In this document: in pieces, positions 38,362 to 47,825 of the stretch
How the letters are laid out: each line of letters opens with the position of its first letter
Position numbering within the stretch: the stretch's first letter is position 1
DNA from: Sphingobium xanthum
Lineage (GTDB): Bacteria > Pseudomonadota > Alphaproteobacteria > Sphingomonadales > Sphingomonadaceae
Reading direction: 5' to 3'
Assembly: GCF_019737615.1 (NCBI RefSeq)
Contig: NZ_JAHKKS010000005.1
Coordinates: 186,001 to 250,000 of the forward strand
Length of the DNA: 64,000 bases
Notes under the pieces: model-generated
Told to the model about the DNA's origin: nothing
What the model saw: only the letters and a program-made list of their open reading frames with translations
Database searches by the model: none
Program-made: the position numbers and the translations under genes

Positions 38362-39885
38362 ATGACCGTCACCATCAAGACCGCCGATCTGATCGAGAGC
38401 GTCGCCGACGCGCTCCAGTTCATCAGCTACTATCATCCGATGGATTATATCCGCGCGCTGGGCGACGCCTATGCGGCGGAGCAAGGCCCGGCGGCCAAGG
38501 ACGCGATCGCACAGATCCTCACCAACAGCCGCATGTGCGCCGAGGGGCACAGGCCGATCTGCCAGGATACCGGCATCGTCAACGTGTTCGTGAAATGGGG
38601 CATGGACTGCCGCCTCGACGACACGTCGAAGTCGCTGCAGGAAGTCGTCGATGAGGGCGTGCGCCGCGCCTATCTCCACCCGGAGAACAAGCTGCGCGCC
38701 TCGGTCCTCGCCGATCCCGCCTTCACCCGCCGCAATACCAGGGACAACACGCCCAGCGTCCTCCATGTCGAGATGGTGCCGGGCCATCATGTCCATGTCG
38801 ACGTCGCGGCGAAGGGTGGCGGCAGCGAGAACAAGTCCAAGTTCAAGATGATGAACCCCAGCGACAATATCGTCGACTGGGTGGTCGAGATGATCCCGCA
38901 AATGGGCGCCGGCTGGTGCCCGCCCGGCATGCTCGGCATCGGCGTCGGGGGCACGGCGGAGCATGCCGTGCTGCTCGCCAAGAAGGCGCTCATGGAACAG
39001 ATCGACATGAGCGTGCTCAAGGAGCGCGGCCCGCAGAACGACCTCGAAGCGATGCGCATCGAAATCTTCGATCGCGTCAACGCCCTCGGCGTCGGCGCGC
39101 AGGGCCTGGGCGGCCTCGCGACGATCCTCGACGTCAAGATCATGGACGCGCCTTGCCATGCCGCGTCCAAGCCGGTCGCGATGATCCCCAATTGCGCCGC
39201 CACGCGCCACGCCCATTTCACGCTGGACGGCTCCGGCCCCGCCTATCTCGAAGCGCCCAGGCTCGACGAATGGCCGGACGTCAACTGGACGCCGGACAAG
39301 GCGGCCATCCGCGTCGATCTCGACACGCTGACCGCCGAGCAGGTGCAAAGCTGGAAGCAGGGCGACCGCATCCTCTTGAACGGCAAGATGCTCACCGGCC
39401 GCGACGCCGCGCACAAGCGCATCCAGGACATGCTGGCCAGGGGCGAGGAGCTGCCCGTCGAGTTCAAGGGCCGCGTCATCTATTATGTCGGCCCGGTCGA
39501 TCCGGTCGGCGAGGAAGTCGTCGGCCCCGCCGGCCCCACCACCGCGACCCGTATGGACAAGTTCATGCGCATGATGCTCGATCAGGGCCTGCTCGCCTGC
39601 GTCGGCAAGGCCGAGCGCGGCCCGGCCGCGACCGAGGCGATCAAGGACAGCAAGAGCGCCTATCTCATGGCCGTCGGCGGCGCTGCCTATCTCGTCGCCC
39701 GCGCGATCAAGGGCAGCAAGGTCGTCGGCTTCGCGGACCTCGGCATGGAAGCGATCTACGAGTTCGAGGTGCAGGACTTCCCCGTCACCGTCGCCGTCGA
39801 CAGTGAGGGCCGGAATGTCCACCAGCTCGCCCCGCTGGTCTGGAAGGACAAGATCGCCAAGGAAGGGCTGCTCGAGAAGGCGTGA
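38362..39885 (+). CDS. fumA: class I (iron-sulfur) fumarate hydratase
   Basis: 507 aa. Family features run from the N-terminal alpha domain (LQFISYYHPMDYIRALGDAYAAEQG, ICQDTGIVNVFVKWGMDC, SVLHVEMVPGHHVHVDVAAKGGG) to the beta domain (GRDAAHKRIQDMLARGEELPVEFKGRVIYYVGPV, GPAGPTTATRMDKFM). The cysteines for the [4Fe-4S] cluster (in ICQDTG, GWCPPGMLG and PNCAATRH) are present. It interconverts fumarate and malate in the TCA cycle; the cluster makes it oxygen-sensitive. Monocistronic. Confidence 0.96.
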   Translation: MTVTIKTADLIESVADALQFISYYHPMDYIRALGDAYAAEQGPAAKDAIAQILTNSRMCAEGHRPICQDTGIVNVFVKWGMDCRLDDTSKSLQEVVDEGVRRAYLHPENKLRASVLADPAFTRRNTRDNTPSVLHVEMVPGHHVHVDVAAKGGGSENKSKFKMMNPSDNIVDWVVEMIPQMGAGWCPPGMLGIGVGGTAEHAVLLAKKALMEQIDMSVLKERGPQNDLEAMRIEIFDRVNALGVGAQGLGGLATILDVKIMDAPCHAASKPVAMIPNCAATRHAHFTLDGSGPAYLEAPRLDEWPDVNWTPDKAAIRVDLDTLTAEQVQSWKQGDRILLNGKMLTGRDAAHKRIQDMLARGEELPVEFKGRVIYYVGPVDPVGEEVVGPAGPTTATRMDKFMRMMLDQGLLACVGKAERGPAATEAIKDSKSAYLMAVGGAAYLVARAIKGSKVVGFADLGMEAIYEFEVQDFPVTVAVDSEGRNVHQLAPLVWKDKIAKEGLLEKA

Positions 39886-39951
39886 CGGCACGGCTTCCGG
39901 CGGGGCGGCAATTGGGCTAACCTTTCAGGGCCGTCCAAGGAGCGCCTTTTC

Positions 39952-40812
39952 ATGCGTTTACCCGCCCTGCCGCCCGGACTTGCAATGCTGTTCTGGCTGA
40001 TCGTCGCGCTCGGCTGCGTCGTATCGGTCGGGACCGCCGTGGTGGACATGAACCGGTTCGGGCAGGAGACCGGGAGCGCAGGCGTCCGCATGCTGATCGG
40101 CCTGCTCGTCGGCCCGCTGGCGGGCGGCCTCGCCTTCGGCTCCTGGAAATCGACGCGCGTGCTTCGCCGGGCGCGGACCGGCGAGGGCGAGATTGCGCGC
40201 TGGCGCGTGATGCCGGGCGAGCTCGACGCCTTCCGCGCCGTTGACGGGGATCTGCGCGCGCGGCGGCGAAATGGCCTCAAGCTACCGCGGACATCGCCCG
40301 CCGATGGCCTGGAGGTCATCTTCCTCGACGATCATGTGATCGTCGATGGCCGGGTGTTCGCGCTGATGACCACGGGCAGCTCGCGCTTCTCCGGCGTGCA
40401 GATCGTCCCGGGCAATCCGCTCGCCATCCAGTTCGACATGGTGCTGACGAACCTCGTGGCCAGCTCGAACAGCTATCACATGACCCGCACCGGCCAGGCG
40501 CTGCGCATCCCCATCGCGACGCTCGCCCGGGCGGAGGGCGTGCGGGTGCTGGAGCATTATCGCAAGGCCGATGCCCGCGAGATCGTTGTCAATCCGGACC
40601 TTTACGGCGCACGGTTGCGCTTCGCCTATGGCTGGCTGCTCGTCTCGCTGGTCGCCATGGCAGCCGGCTTCGCGCTCAACCGGGACGGGATGAGCCCGGA
40701 CGAGGTGATCCTGCCGCTGAGCCTCGCGGTCGGCGGCGCGGTCTGCGCGGTCGGCGCCGCGGTACTCATCCTCATCTGCCGGAAGCTGCGCGCGGATCAG
40801 TTCCGCCGCTGA
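39952..40812 (+). CDS. membrane protein of unknown function
   Basis: 286 aa. Hydrophobic segments near residues 9-25 and 38-55 form an N-terminal hairpin; two more are near 220-240 and 255-275. The middle (EVIFLDDHVIVDGRVFALMTTGSSRFSGVQIVPGNP) looks like a beta-rich soluble domain between them. I do not recognise the family. AAGGAG precedes the ATG. The last 16 bp overlap the convergent serine hydrolase. Confidence 0.75.
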   Translation: MRLPALPPGLAMLFWLIVALGCVVSVGTAVVDMNRFGQETGSAGVRMLIGLLVGPLAGGLAFGSWKSTRVLRRARTGEGEIARWRVMPGELDAFRAVDGDLRARRRNGLKLPRTSPADGLEVIFLDDHVIVDGRVFALMTTGSSRFSGVQIVPGNPLAIQFDMVLTNLVASSNSYHMTRTGQALRIPIATLARAEGVRVLEHYRKADAREIVVNPDLYGARLRFAYGWLLVSLVAMAAGFALNRDGMSPDEVILPLSLAVGGAVCAVGAAVLILICRKLRADQFRR

Positions 40813-41975
40813 GCCTCGCTGATCTTCGCTTCCTCCGCAGCCGTGAAGGCCGACTTGCCCTTGGGCGGATCGGCATCGAGGCCGGTCACGTAGAAGGCCA
40901 CGCCCCTCCCCGACCTGGGATCGACCCACAGCCCCGAGCGCAATCCATAAGCCTCGCCGGAATGGCCGATGCGCATGACGCCATCGCCGAAGGGATCGTC
41001 GCGGCACGCCGCCGGACGACCCGGTGCCGCGAGGATCATCACCGCCAGCCCATAAGCGCAATGATAGCCGCCCGCGCTGTCGCCATTGCGCCCGTCATAG
41101 CGCCAGTGCGGCCGCGCCATTTCGGCAAGGCTCGCGCGCGACAGAAAACCCGGCACTTGCCCCGCCAGCGCCTGCCCGATCCGCGCCAGCCCCTTCGCCG
41201 AGATCCGCATCCCGCCCTGCGGCGAGAAGAAGGCGCCCTGCCGCCCGAGCTTGTAGGTCGCGACATCGCAGCTGCCATCGCGCGCCGGGATCGCCCCGCA
41301 GGCTGGCCTCACCCCGCGCAGATCGTCCCGCGCCACGGTCCCATCCGGATTGTAGAGCACGACCGCCCGCGAAACCGCCCCGTCGCTGCACGTCGTCCAG
41401 TTGAAACAGGCGTCGATCTTGAGCGGCGCGAACACCCTCGCCTGCATGATCGTATCGAAGCGCTGGCCCGTCGTCGCTTCCATGACGGCGGCCACGATCG
41501 GGAAATTGAGATTACTGTAGGTGAAGGTGCGCGCGCCCGGCCCATGCGTCGCATCCCACGCTTCCGGCCGCCGCATCTCGGCTTCCAGCGCGGCATCGAG
41601 CGGCAAGGCATAGTCGATCCCGTCGCGCACGCCCGCCGTGTGCGAGAGCAGCATGCGCAGGCTGATCGGCTGGTCTGGAAAGGCCGGATGGCGCAGCCGC
41701 CAGCCGAGATAGAGCGACACATCCCGGTCGAGATCGAGCTTGCCCGCCTCGACCAAGCGCATCACGCCAAGAGCCACGGCCAGCTTGGAGATGGAGGCGA
41801 TACGCACCGGATCATCCGCAGTGACGCCCCGCCCGCTCACCTGGTCCGCGAGGCCCGCGGCGCCTGCGCCCGTCACCCCGCTCCGCTCGAACCGCGCCCA
41901 GGCGCTGGCGGCCGTGTCGGGCTGCGCGAGTGCGGGTGTGCAGAGGAGCAGGACCGACAGGAAGAGACGTTTCAT
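40797..41975 (-). CDS. beta-lactamase-fold serine hydrolase (class C / esterase-like), exported
   Basis: 392 aa. A signal peptide (MKRLFLSVLLLCTPALAQP) precedes the penicillin-binding fold: the SxxK active site at Ser61-Lys64 (RIASISKLAVALGVMRLVEAGKLDLDRDVS), LLSHTAGVRDG near 105-115, and the YxN triad motif in FTYSNLNFPIV. This S12 family includes D-aminopeptidases, esterases and AmpC-like enzymes; the true substrate is unknown. Upstream codons were rejected because the signal peptide starts at 41975. It ends in overlap with the gene at 39952. Confidence 0.93.
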   Translation of the reverse strand: MKRLFLSVLLLCTPALAQPDTAASAWARFERSGVTGAGAAGLADQVSGRGVTADDPVRIASISKLAVALGVMRLVEAGKLDLDRDVSLYLGWRLRHPAFPDQPISLRMLLSHTAGVRDGIDYALPLDAALEAEMRRPEAWDATHGPGARTFTYSNLNFPIVAAVMEATTGQRFDTIMQARVFAPLKIDACFNWTTCSDGAVSRAVVLYNPDGTVARDDLRGVRPACGAIPARDGSCDVATYKLGRQGAFFSPQGGMRISAKGLARIGQALAGQVPGFLSRASLAEMARPHWRYDGRNGDSAGGYHCAYGLAVMILAAPGRPAACRDDPFGDGVMRIGHSGEAYGLRSGLWVDPRSGRGVAFYVTGLDADPPKGKSAFTAAEEAKISEAQRRN

Positions 41976-42034
41976 TGCGCCGAGACTGGGCTTTCCGCTG
42001 GAGCAAGGCAAGCGCTGCGCAGGGCACTTAGAGA

Positions 42035-42152
42035 CGCCCCTCCTCTTCAGAGGGGGGTCAGGGGGTGGTGGCGATGCGCCAGCATCGCTCGCGCAGCGCC
42101 AGTCGGACTGTCCAACACCACCCCACCCCCTCCTCTGAAGAGGAGGGGCTAA
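42035..42152. repeat. GC-rich paired-palindrome intergenic element (copy 3)
   Basis: The left palindrome 42037-42057 is slightly degenerate (CCCCTCCTCTTCAGAGGGGGG); the right one 42127-42148 is perfect with arms CCCCTCCTCT / AGAGGAGGGG. The element ends GGGGCTAA like copy 2. Between divergent serine hydrolase and EamA transporter. Confidence 0.85.
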
Positions 42153-42240
42153 TGACCGTTCCCCTATTTCCACCTGTCCCAATCCGCCCGTCCCCCCTAG
42201 GGATAACCAAAGCGCCGGCTCCGGCGCGGGGAAGGCGCAC

Positions 42241-43164
42241 ATGATCACCTCGTCCATCTGGCTCCCGGCCAGCCTGATCGCGGGCGGCCTGCAGGCGTGG
42301 CGCACGGCCGTGCAGCGTAAAGTCGGTCAGTCGTTGTCCGTCAATGCCGCAGGGCTGGTGCGCTATCTCTACGGCCTCCCCTTCGCGCTCGCCTTCCTCG
42401 CGCTTTACCATCTGGTCATCCAGCCCGGCGCCATCCCGTCGATCGGCACGCTCGGCCTGCTCTTCTGCGCCGGCGCGGGCCTCTGCCAGATCATCGCCAC
42501 CAATCTGCTGCTCATGACCTTCGGCGAGCGCAATTTCGTCGTCGGCACCGCCTATGCCAAGACCGAGGCGGCGCAGGGCGCGATCCTCTCCTGGGCGCTG
42601 ATGAGCGAGCAATTGCACCCGCTCGCCTGGGCCGGCGTCGCGGCCGGGGTGGTGGGCATCATGATCCTCTCGACCGGCGGCAAGCGCATGGGTCCCGGCG
42701 AGTTCATCCGCGCGCTCGGCGCACGCTCCGCGCGTTATGGCCTCGCCTCCGGCTTCTTCTTCGCGCTCACCGCCGTCGGCATCCGCCGCGCCACGCAGGA
42801 AGCGGTGACGCCCGATCCGATCTCGGCGGCGCTCACCGTCCTCGCCATCACCGTCGCCATGCAGACGGCGATCCAGGGCGCCTTCCTCGCCTGGCGCGAA
42901 CCGGCTCAAATGCGCGCCGTGTTCACCACCTGGCGCGTCTCCGGGCAAGCCGGCCTGCTCTCGTCGCTCGGCTCGGCCTTCTGGTTCACCGGCTTCGCCA
43001 CCGCGCCGATCGCGCTGGTGCGCATCGTCGGACAGATCGAGATCGTCTTCACCCTCAGTCTCGCCCATTATTATCTGCGCGAACCGCTCAAGACGAGCGA
43101 AGTGACGGGGCTACTGCTGGTCGTGAGCGGCGTCCTGCTCGCGCTGATCGGCGCGGCGCGCTAG
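42241..43164 (+). CDS. EamA/DMT superfamily transporter
   Basis: 307 aa with about ten hydrophobic helices and an internal repeat of two EamA units. Features include LRP-free opening SIWLPASLIAGGLQAWRTAVQRKVGQSL, the first repeat end AYAKTEAAQGAILSWALMSEQLHPLAWAGVAAGVVGIMIL and the second ending VGQIEIVFTLSLAHYYLREPLKTSEVTGLLLVVSGVLLAL. These drug/metabolite exporters carry metabolites; the substrate is unknown. It is followed by a small membrane gene 9 bp downstream. Confidence 0.92.
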   Translation: MITSSIWLPASLIAGGLQAWRTAVQRKVGQSLSVNAAGLVRYLYGLPFALAFLALYHLVIQPGAIPSIGTLGLLFCAGAGLCQIIATNLLLMTFGERNFVVGTAYAKTEAAQGAILSWALMSEQLHPLAWAGVAAGVVGIMILSTGGKRMGPGEFIRALGARSARYGLASGFFFALTAVGIRRATQEAVTPDPISAALTVLAITVAMQTAIQGAFLAWREPAQMRAVFTTWRVSGQAGLLSSLGSAFWFTGFATAPIALVRIVGQIEIVFTLSLAHYYLREPLKTSEVTGLLLVVSGVLLALIGAAR

Positions 43165-43173
43165 ACTGGCACC

Positions 43174-43620
43174 ATGATCGCCGCCGCCTTCCGCTATTTC
43201 GGCCTGATCTTCGCGCTCGGCTTCGTGCTGGGCACGGTCCGCACGCTCTGGCTCGCGCCGGCGATCGGCGCGACCGGGGCGGTGCTGATCGAATTGCCGA
43301 TCATGCTCGGCGCAAGCTGGCTCATCGCGCGGCGCCTCGTCACCGTCCCAAAGGTGCGCACGCCCCTCTGGGCACTCGGCACCGGCGCGTTGGCCTTCGC
43401 CCTGCTGATCGGCGCCGAAGCCTTGCTCGCCATCACTCTCGCCGGCCAGAGCCTCGCGACATGGGCCGGCGACCTCCTGCGCACGCCGGGCTGGATCGGC
43501 CTCGCTGGCCAGGCGCTCTTCGGCCTCATGCCTTGGCTCGCCGCCCTTCGCCCGGCGGGCAGACCAGGCACCGCATCTTCCGCCTGTCCTACTTCATCCG
43601 CATCATGGCATGAAGAATGA
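43174..43620 (+). CDS. small membrane protein of unknown function
   Basis: 148 aa with four hydrophobic stretches, beginning AAFRYFGLIFALGFVLGTVRTLWLAP. It is likely co-transcribed with the EamA transporter (9 bp gap). The last 25 residues (RPAGRPGTASSACPTSSASW) look unlike a natural C-terminus, so the true end may have been shifted by a frame change near 43550. No family recognised. Confidence 0.65.
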   Translation: MIAAAFRYFGLIFALGFVLGTVRTLWLAPAIGATGAVLIELPIMLGASWLIARRLVTVPKVRTPLWALGTGALAFALLIGAEALLAITLAGQSLATWAGDLLRTPGWIGLAGQALFGLMPWLAALRPAGRPGTASSACPTSSASWHEE

Positions 43621-43715
43621 ACGGCATCCTCCACCCAACGGCTCTTTGACCTCGTCAATCTCAAGGAAAATCAACCGGTTGAGTTCATCCTCGGCTTGGT
43701 CTTTCTGCACGCACC

Positions 43716-43745
43716 ATGCGCGATACGTGTGAAGTTAGGGAAGTT
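43716..43745. repeat. 30 bp dispersed repeat, copy 2
   Basis: ATGCGCGATACGTGTGAAGT and onward; 28 of 30 bases equal 18968-18997. Lies in a 257 bp gap between the small membrane gene and the convergent SMP-30 gene, beside CGCAAAACCGCGGAAAAGCG. Confidence 0.7.
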
Positions 43746-43877
43746 CCGTCGCAAAACCGCGGAAAAGCGTGAGTTCAGACGGAAGCCTGACTGCCCGATC
43801 TGCGCAGCTCGCGAACATTCCCTTGCACTTTGGCCGCGAAGAGCATCGCATGAAGGCCAAAGCCGCACATCGACTCG

Positions 43878-44804
43878 TCAGCGCGCAAGCTCTTGAAAAT
43901 TGAGCTTCAGTCCCGGCCTCGGCCAGCGGCACTTGAAGAGCTGACCGGTCGCCGATCCGGTGATCCACGCCGTCCGCATGTCCGGCCCACCGAAGCAGAT
44001 GTTGGTCGTGATCGGATCAGGCACCGGCACATGCTCGGTGCTGCCGTCGGCCGGATCGATGATCGTGATGCCGCCGTTGAACAAAGTCGCCACTGCGACC
44101 TTGCCGGACGCCTCGACCGCGAGGCTGTCGAACCACTGCATGCCCGGCAGGTTCACGATCACCTCGCCGGCCTGATGGCCGAGCTCCGCCGAGACCAGCC
44201 CCGGCGCCGCGATCGGCAGCGACCAGAGCCGCTGGAGCATGGAATCGGCCCAGTAGAGCGTCTTCTCGTCCGGCGAGAGGCCGATGCCGTTGGGCGAGAT
44301 CTGTTCGGAGCGCCAGCGGGTGATCTGCGAGCCGTCCGGCCGCGCATAATAGATGCCGCCCATCCGCCGGTTCTCGCCGTCCGACAAGCCGAAGCAGGTG
44401 AACCACATGCCGCCCGTCCGGTCGAAGACGATGTCGTTCGGCCCGTTGAGCGGCTTGCCGTCGCATTGATCGTACAGCGTCGTGACCGCGCCGGTCGCGA
44501 GATCGACGCGCTGGACATAGCCGCCCTTGTAATCGGTCGGGATGCCGAGCTTGCCTTCCTCCCGCCAGTTCTCGGGAAAATCGAACGCGCCGCCATTGTT
44601 GACGATATAGGCCGCGCCATCCGGGCCGATGGCAGCGCCATTGGGCCCGCCGCCGAGATGCGCGACGATGTCGATCGCCCCATCCGGTCGCACACGGGTC
44701 AGCGTCTTGCGCGCGATCTCGACCAGCAGCACGGAGCCGTCCGGGCAGGCGATCGGCCCTTCGGGAAATTCCAGCCCGCTCGCGAGCAGCTCCAGCTCGA
44801 TCAT
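43878..44804 (-). CDS. SMP-30/gluconolactonase family hydrolase
   Basis: 308 aa six-bladed beta-propeller. Metal ligands are suggested by LEFPEGPIACPDGSVLLVEI (Glu near residue 14), NGPNDIVFDRTGGMWFT (Asn near 130) and NGIGLSPDEKTLYWADSM (Asp near 180-190), the usual positions for the divalent cation. The family hydrolyses sugar lactones and related esters. The ATG at 44804 is preceded by GGGGAGAGG and gives a normal length; upstream in-frame codons to 45050 are not family-like. Confidence 0.9.
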   Translation of the reverse strand: MIELELLASGLEFPEGPIACPDGSVLLVEIARKTLTRVRPDGAIDIVAHLGGGPNGAAIGPDGAAYIVNNGGAFDFPENWREEGKLGIPTDYKGGYVQRVDLATGAVTTLYDQCDGKPLNGPNDIVFDRTGGMWFTCFGLSDGENRRMGGIYYARPDGSQITRWRSEQISPNGIGLSPDEKTLYWADSMLQRLWSLPIAAPGLVSAELGHQAGEVIVNLPGMQWFDSLAVEASGKVAVATLFNGGITIIDPADGSTEHVPVPDPITTNICFGGPDMRTAWITGSATGQLFKCRWPRPGLKLNFQELAR

Positions 44805-45022
44805 CTGCCTCTCCCCATCGGCTTCGCGCGTTGCCCCGCACGATGTCAGAGTGGTGATCCGAAGGCCAGCGCCATCAGGGAAATCTGTGCTTTTGCGCCG
44901 GCTTGCAACGTGCGCAAAACCACGCGCGGACTGCACTTTATGCAAGCCCGCAGACAACAGCCTGTTAACCGCTTTCGGATAGCCAACCGGATTGGCGAGA
45001 TTGCCCTGACGGAAAAACAGAC

Positions 45023-46456
45023 GTGCCGAAGACGACCAAGCTGGAATCAACGATCGTGCGCGTCGCCGGAACCGTCGGCGACCTCGGCATCCGCACGCTC
45101 GATCTCCAGGCTGATATTGCCGAGCTGGCCGATCGCGTGACCGATCAGGCCGCGATGCTGGAGACGCTTGAGGAGGCCGCCATCGGCCTTGCCGCTTCCA
45201 GCGATCAGGTCGGGCAGAAGGTCGATGTCGCCCGCGCCCAGGCTGAGACCGCCCGCTCGGTGGTCGACACGTCGAGCCAGCAGCTTGCCTCCGCCTCGCA
45301 CAATGTCTCCGAGCTGATCGATCAGGTCAGCCGTATCCATCGCGGGCTGGACGGCTTCAACGAGGCGCTCGCCAGCGTCGGCCATACCAGCCAGATGATC
45401 AGCGCCATCGCCAGCCAGACCAATCTGCTTGCGCTCAATGCCGCGATCGAAGCGGCGCGCGCGGGCGACGCCGGCCGCGGCTTCGCGGTGGTCGCGAGCG
45501 AAGTGAAGAAGCTCGCTCAGGAAACTGCCTTGGCCACAAAGCAGATCGAAGGATCGATCCGCGAGCTGACCAGCGAGGCCGAGGCCATGCTGGCGCGCAT
45601 CGTCAGCGGCGCCGAGAAGGCGAATGACGCGCACCGCGCCTCGGGGGAGATCGGCGCACTCGTCGAGCGCCTGCGCGGGCTGATCCTCGGCCTCTCGGAC
45701 AATAGCGAGGCCGTCTCGGGCAATGTCCATTCCATGCTCGGCTCGATCGGCAATATCCGCTCGGGCCTCTCGGAGCTTGCCGACACCTCGATCGACAACG
45801 CCATCGGCCTCCAGCGCCTCTCCACTCGCGTGACCACGGTCAGCGACGACACCAACATGCTGCTCCAGTATCTCGCCGAGAGCGGCGTCGTCATTCCGGA
45901 CTCGCCCTATATCAGCTTCGGTCTGGAGGCGGTCGAGGGCATTGTCGCGCATCTCGACCGGGCCATCGTCTCCGGCGAGATCGGCATCGATGCCATGTTC
46001 AGCGAGGACTATGCGCCCGTGCCCGGCAGCGAGCCGCCGCTGTTCACGCATCCGGCCCAGCCCTTCATCACCGCCGCCGCCCGCCCCTGGCAGGAGAAGG
46101 CACGCGCGCTCCCCGGCTTCTTCGGCATGACCTGTACGGATCGCAATGCCTATGGCGCCGTCGCCATGCCCGAGCGCTCGCTGCCGCAGCGCCCCGGCGA
46201 GACCGAATGGAATCTCGAATATTCCCGCGCCGGCCAGATCTACAACTTCCAGGACACGCGCGATCAGGTTAAGCTTACCCAGCCCTTCTGCCTGAAGGCC
46301 TATCGCCGCCCGATCGCGACCACCGGCGGCGTCATGCTGCTCAAGCAGGTCATCGCCTCGATCCATGTGCGCGGCCGCCACTGGGGCGTGATCCAGCTCG
46401 CATATGAGGATCAGTCGAGCAAGGCGGCGCCGGCCGAACTCGCCAAGGCGAGTTGA
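45023..46456 (+). CDS. soluble methyl-accepting chemotaxis-type receptor with C-terminal sensor domain
   Basis: 477 aa with no membrane segment. A coiled-coil signalling domain fills about residues 30-270, with the MCP tip [22 protein letters not shown] and [15 protein letters not shown]. The C-terminal domain (about 290-470) contains [44 protein letters not shown] and [13 protein letters not shown]. This is the DRNgY...GRHWG domain found at the C-terminus of many proteobacterial cytoplasmic receptors, of PAS/Cache-like type, with unknown ligand. Translation starts at GTG (45023). No che genes adjoin. Confidence 0.9.
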   Translation: MPKTTKLESTIVRVAGTVGDLGIRTLDLQADIAELADRVTDQAAMLETLEEAAIGLAASSDQVGQKVDVARAQAETARSVVDTSSQQLASASHNVSELIDQVSRIHRGLDGFNEALASVGHTSQMISAIASQTNLLALNAAIEAARAGDAGRGFAVVASEVKKLAQETALATKQIEGSIRELTSEAEAMLARIVSGAEKANDAHRASGEIGALVERLRGLILGLSDNSEAVSGNVHSMLGSIGNIRSGLSELADTSIDNAIGLQRLSTRVTTVSDDTNMLLQYLAESGVVIPDSPYISFGLEAVEGIVAHLDRAIVSGEIGIDAMFSEDYAPVPGSEPPLFTHPAQPFITAAARPWQEKARALPGFFGMTCTDRNAYGAVAMPERSLPQRPGETEWNLEYSRAGQIYNFQDTRDQVKLTQPFCLKAYRRPIATTGGVMLLKQVIASIHVRGRHWGVIQLAYEDQSSKAAPAELAKAS

Positions 46457-46490
46457 ACGTCAGCGTCGCGCCTCGATGGGCGGCTGCCTG

Positions 46491-47735
46491 TCAGCCATCA
46501 TCGCGCACGCGCCCGACCAGGCCCCAGGCGCAAAGGACGGCAATGCTCGCGCAGAACATCATGCCGAGCGCCAGCGACAGCGCCGATCCCGTGGTCACTT
46601 GGGCGAAGAGGGCAACGATGATTCCGGCAATGGCGAGCTGGCCGAAACCGAGCAACGCGGAAGCCTGACCGATCGCGCGAGGATGAAGCGACAAGGCGCC
46701 GGCCTGCATCTGCGGCTGCACGACGCCCCAGCCGAAGGTGTAGACGATCTCGGGCAGCACGAGCGCTGCCCAACTGGTCGGCAGCGCCCAGGTCGCGAGC
46801 ACCATCGCGATGCCCGCGCCCAGCTGGATCACCGTGCCGATCCGCAAAGTCGCCTCGAGCGTATGCGTCCGGATCATCCGGTTCGATGCGAGGCTGCCGA
46901 ACACGAAGCCCAGCGTCGAAAGCGCTAGCATCAACGCATAGTGCCCTGCCGTCTCGCCGAACCGGCCGACGATCACTTGCGGCGCGCCGGTCGAGAACAT
47001 GAACAGGACGCTATAGGCAAAGGCGTTGCCGAACACGAAGGCGAGCAGCGCTTTCGACCGCGCGATGCTGCCCAGCGACCGCAAAACGTCGCCGGGGTTC
47101 AGCGGCAGCCTTTTGTCCGCGCGCAATGTCTCGGGAAGGATGCGCAGGCTGGCAAGCCCGACGATCGCGCAGAGCATCCCCATGGCCAGCAGCGAGGCAC
47201 GCCAGCCAAACAGCATGACCAGTCCACCGCTCAGCAAGGGCGCGAGCGTCGGCACCGGCCCGTAAATGGCGCCGACCAGCGCCAGCGTGCGCGCCGCATC
47301 GGTGCGATCGAGAAGGTCCCGCACGATCGTGCGCGCCAACAGAGCAAGAGCGGCACAGCCCACGCCCTGCAGGGCTCTCGCCACCACGACAAGGACGAAG
47401 TCATTGGCGCTCGCGCCTATCAGGCTTGCCGCAATGTAAAGCACAAGCCCGCCAAAGATGACCGGCCTTCTCCCGACGGTATCCGCGAGCATGCCGCAGA
47501 ACAGCTGCGCAGCGGCAAAAGCGATGACGAAGGCGCTCATCGCCGCGGCGACATCGGCGCGCGGCACGTCCAGCGATGTGCCAAGCGCGGGCAGTACGGG
47601 CGACATACCCTCGATAGACAACGGGAGGATTGCGGTTAGCGCGGCGACCAGCAGGAGCAACGGCAGGGGCAGCGCCCTGGCGGACGACGTCCCGCCCGTC
47701 GCCTCGTCGGATTGAGTGGAATCTGACAGGATCAT
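46491..47735 (-). CDS. Bcr/CflA family multidrug efflux MFS transporter
   Basis: 414 aa with 12 predicted helices. The Bcr/CflA pattern is visible: ALTAILPLSIEGMSPVLPALGTSLDVPRADVAAAMSAFVIAFAAAQLFCGMLADTVGRRPVIF and later ARALQGVGCAALALLARTIVRDLLDRTDAA. Members export drugs, sulphonamides or metabolites by proton antiport. Monocistronic, facing the receptor gene with a 34 bp gap. Confidence 0.93.
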   Translation of the reverse strand: MILSDSTQSDEATGGTSSARALPLPLLLLVAALTAILPLSIEGMSPVLPALGTSLDVPRADVAAAMSAFVIAFAAAQLFCGMLADTVGRRPVIFGGLVLYIAASLIGASANDFVLVVVARALQGVGCAALALLARTIVRDLLDRTDAARTLALVGAIYGPVPTLAPLLSGGLVMLFGWRASLLAMGMLCAIVGLASLRILPETLRADKRLPLNPGDVLRSLGSIARSKALLAFVFGNAFAYSVLFMFSTGAPQVIVGRFGETAGHYALMLALSTLGFVFGSLASNRMIRTHTLEATLRIGTVIQLGAGIAMVLATWALPTSWAALVLPEIVYTFGWGVVQPQMQAGALSLHPRAIGQASALLGFGQLAIAGIIVALFAQVTTGSALSLALGMMFCASIAVLCAWGLVGRVRDDG

Positions 47736-47825
47736 TCTCTCCCTAGAGGCGGCGGCATTGGAGCGAACGCGCGCGAAGCTGCGCGTTCATGCCCGTGCCA
47801 TCTCATATCTCGACACCGGTTGCGC

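Noticed and set aside
38260..39891. 543-codon open frame opposite fumarase
   Set aside because: Shadow of a complete class I fumarase.
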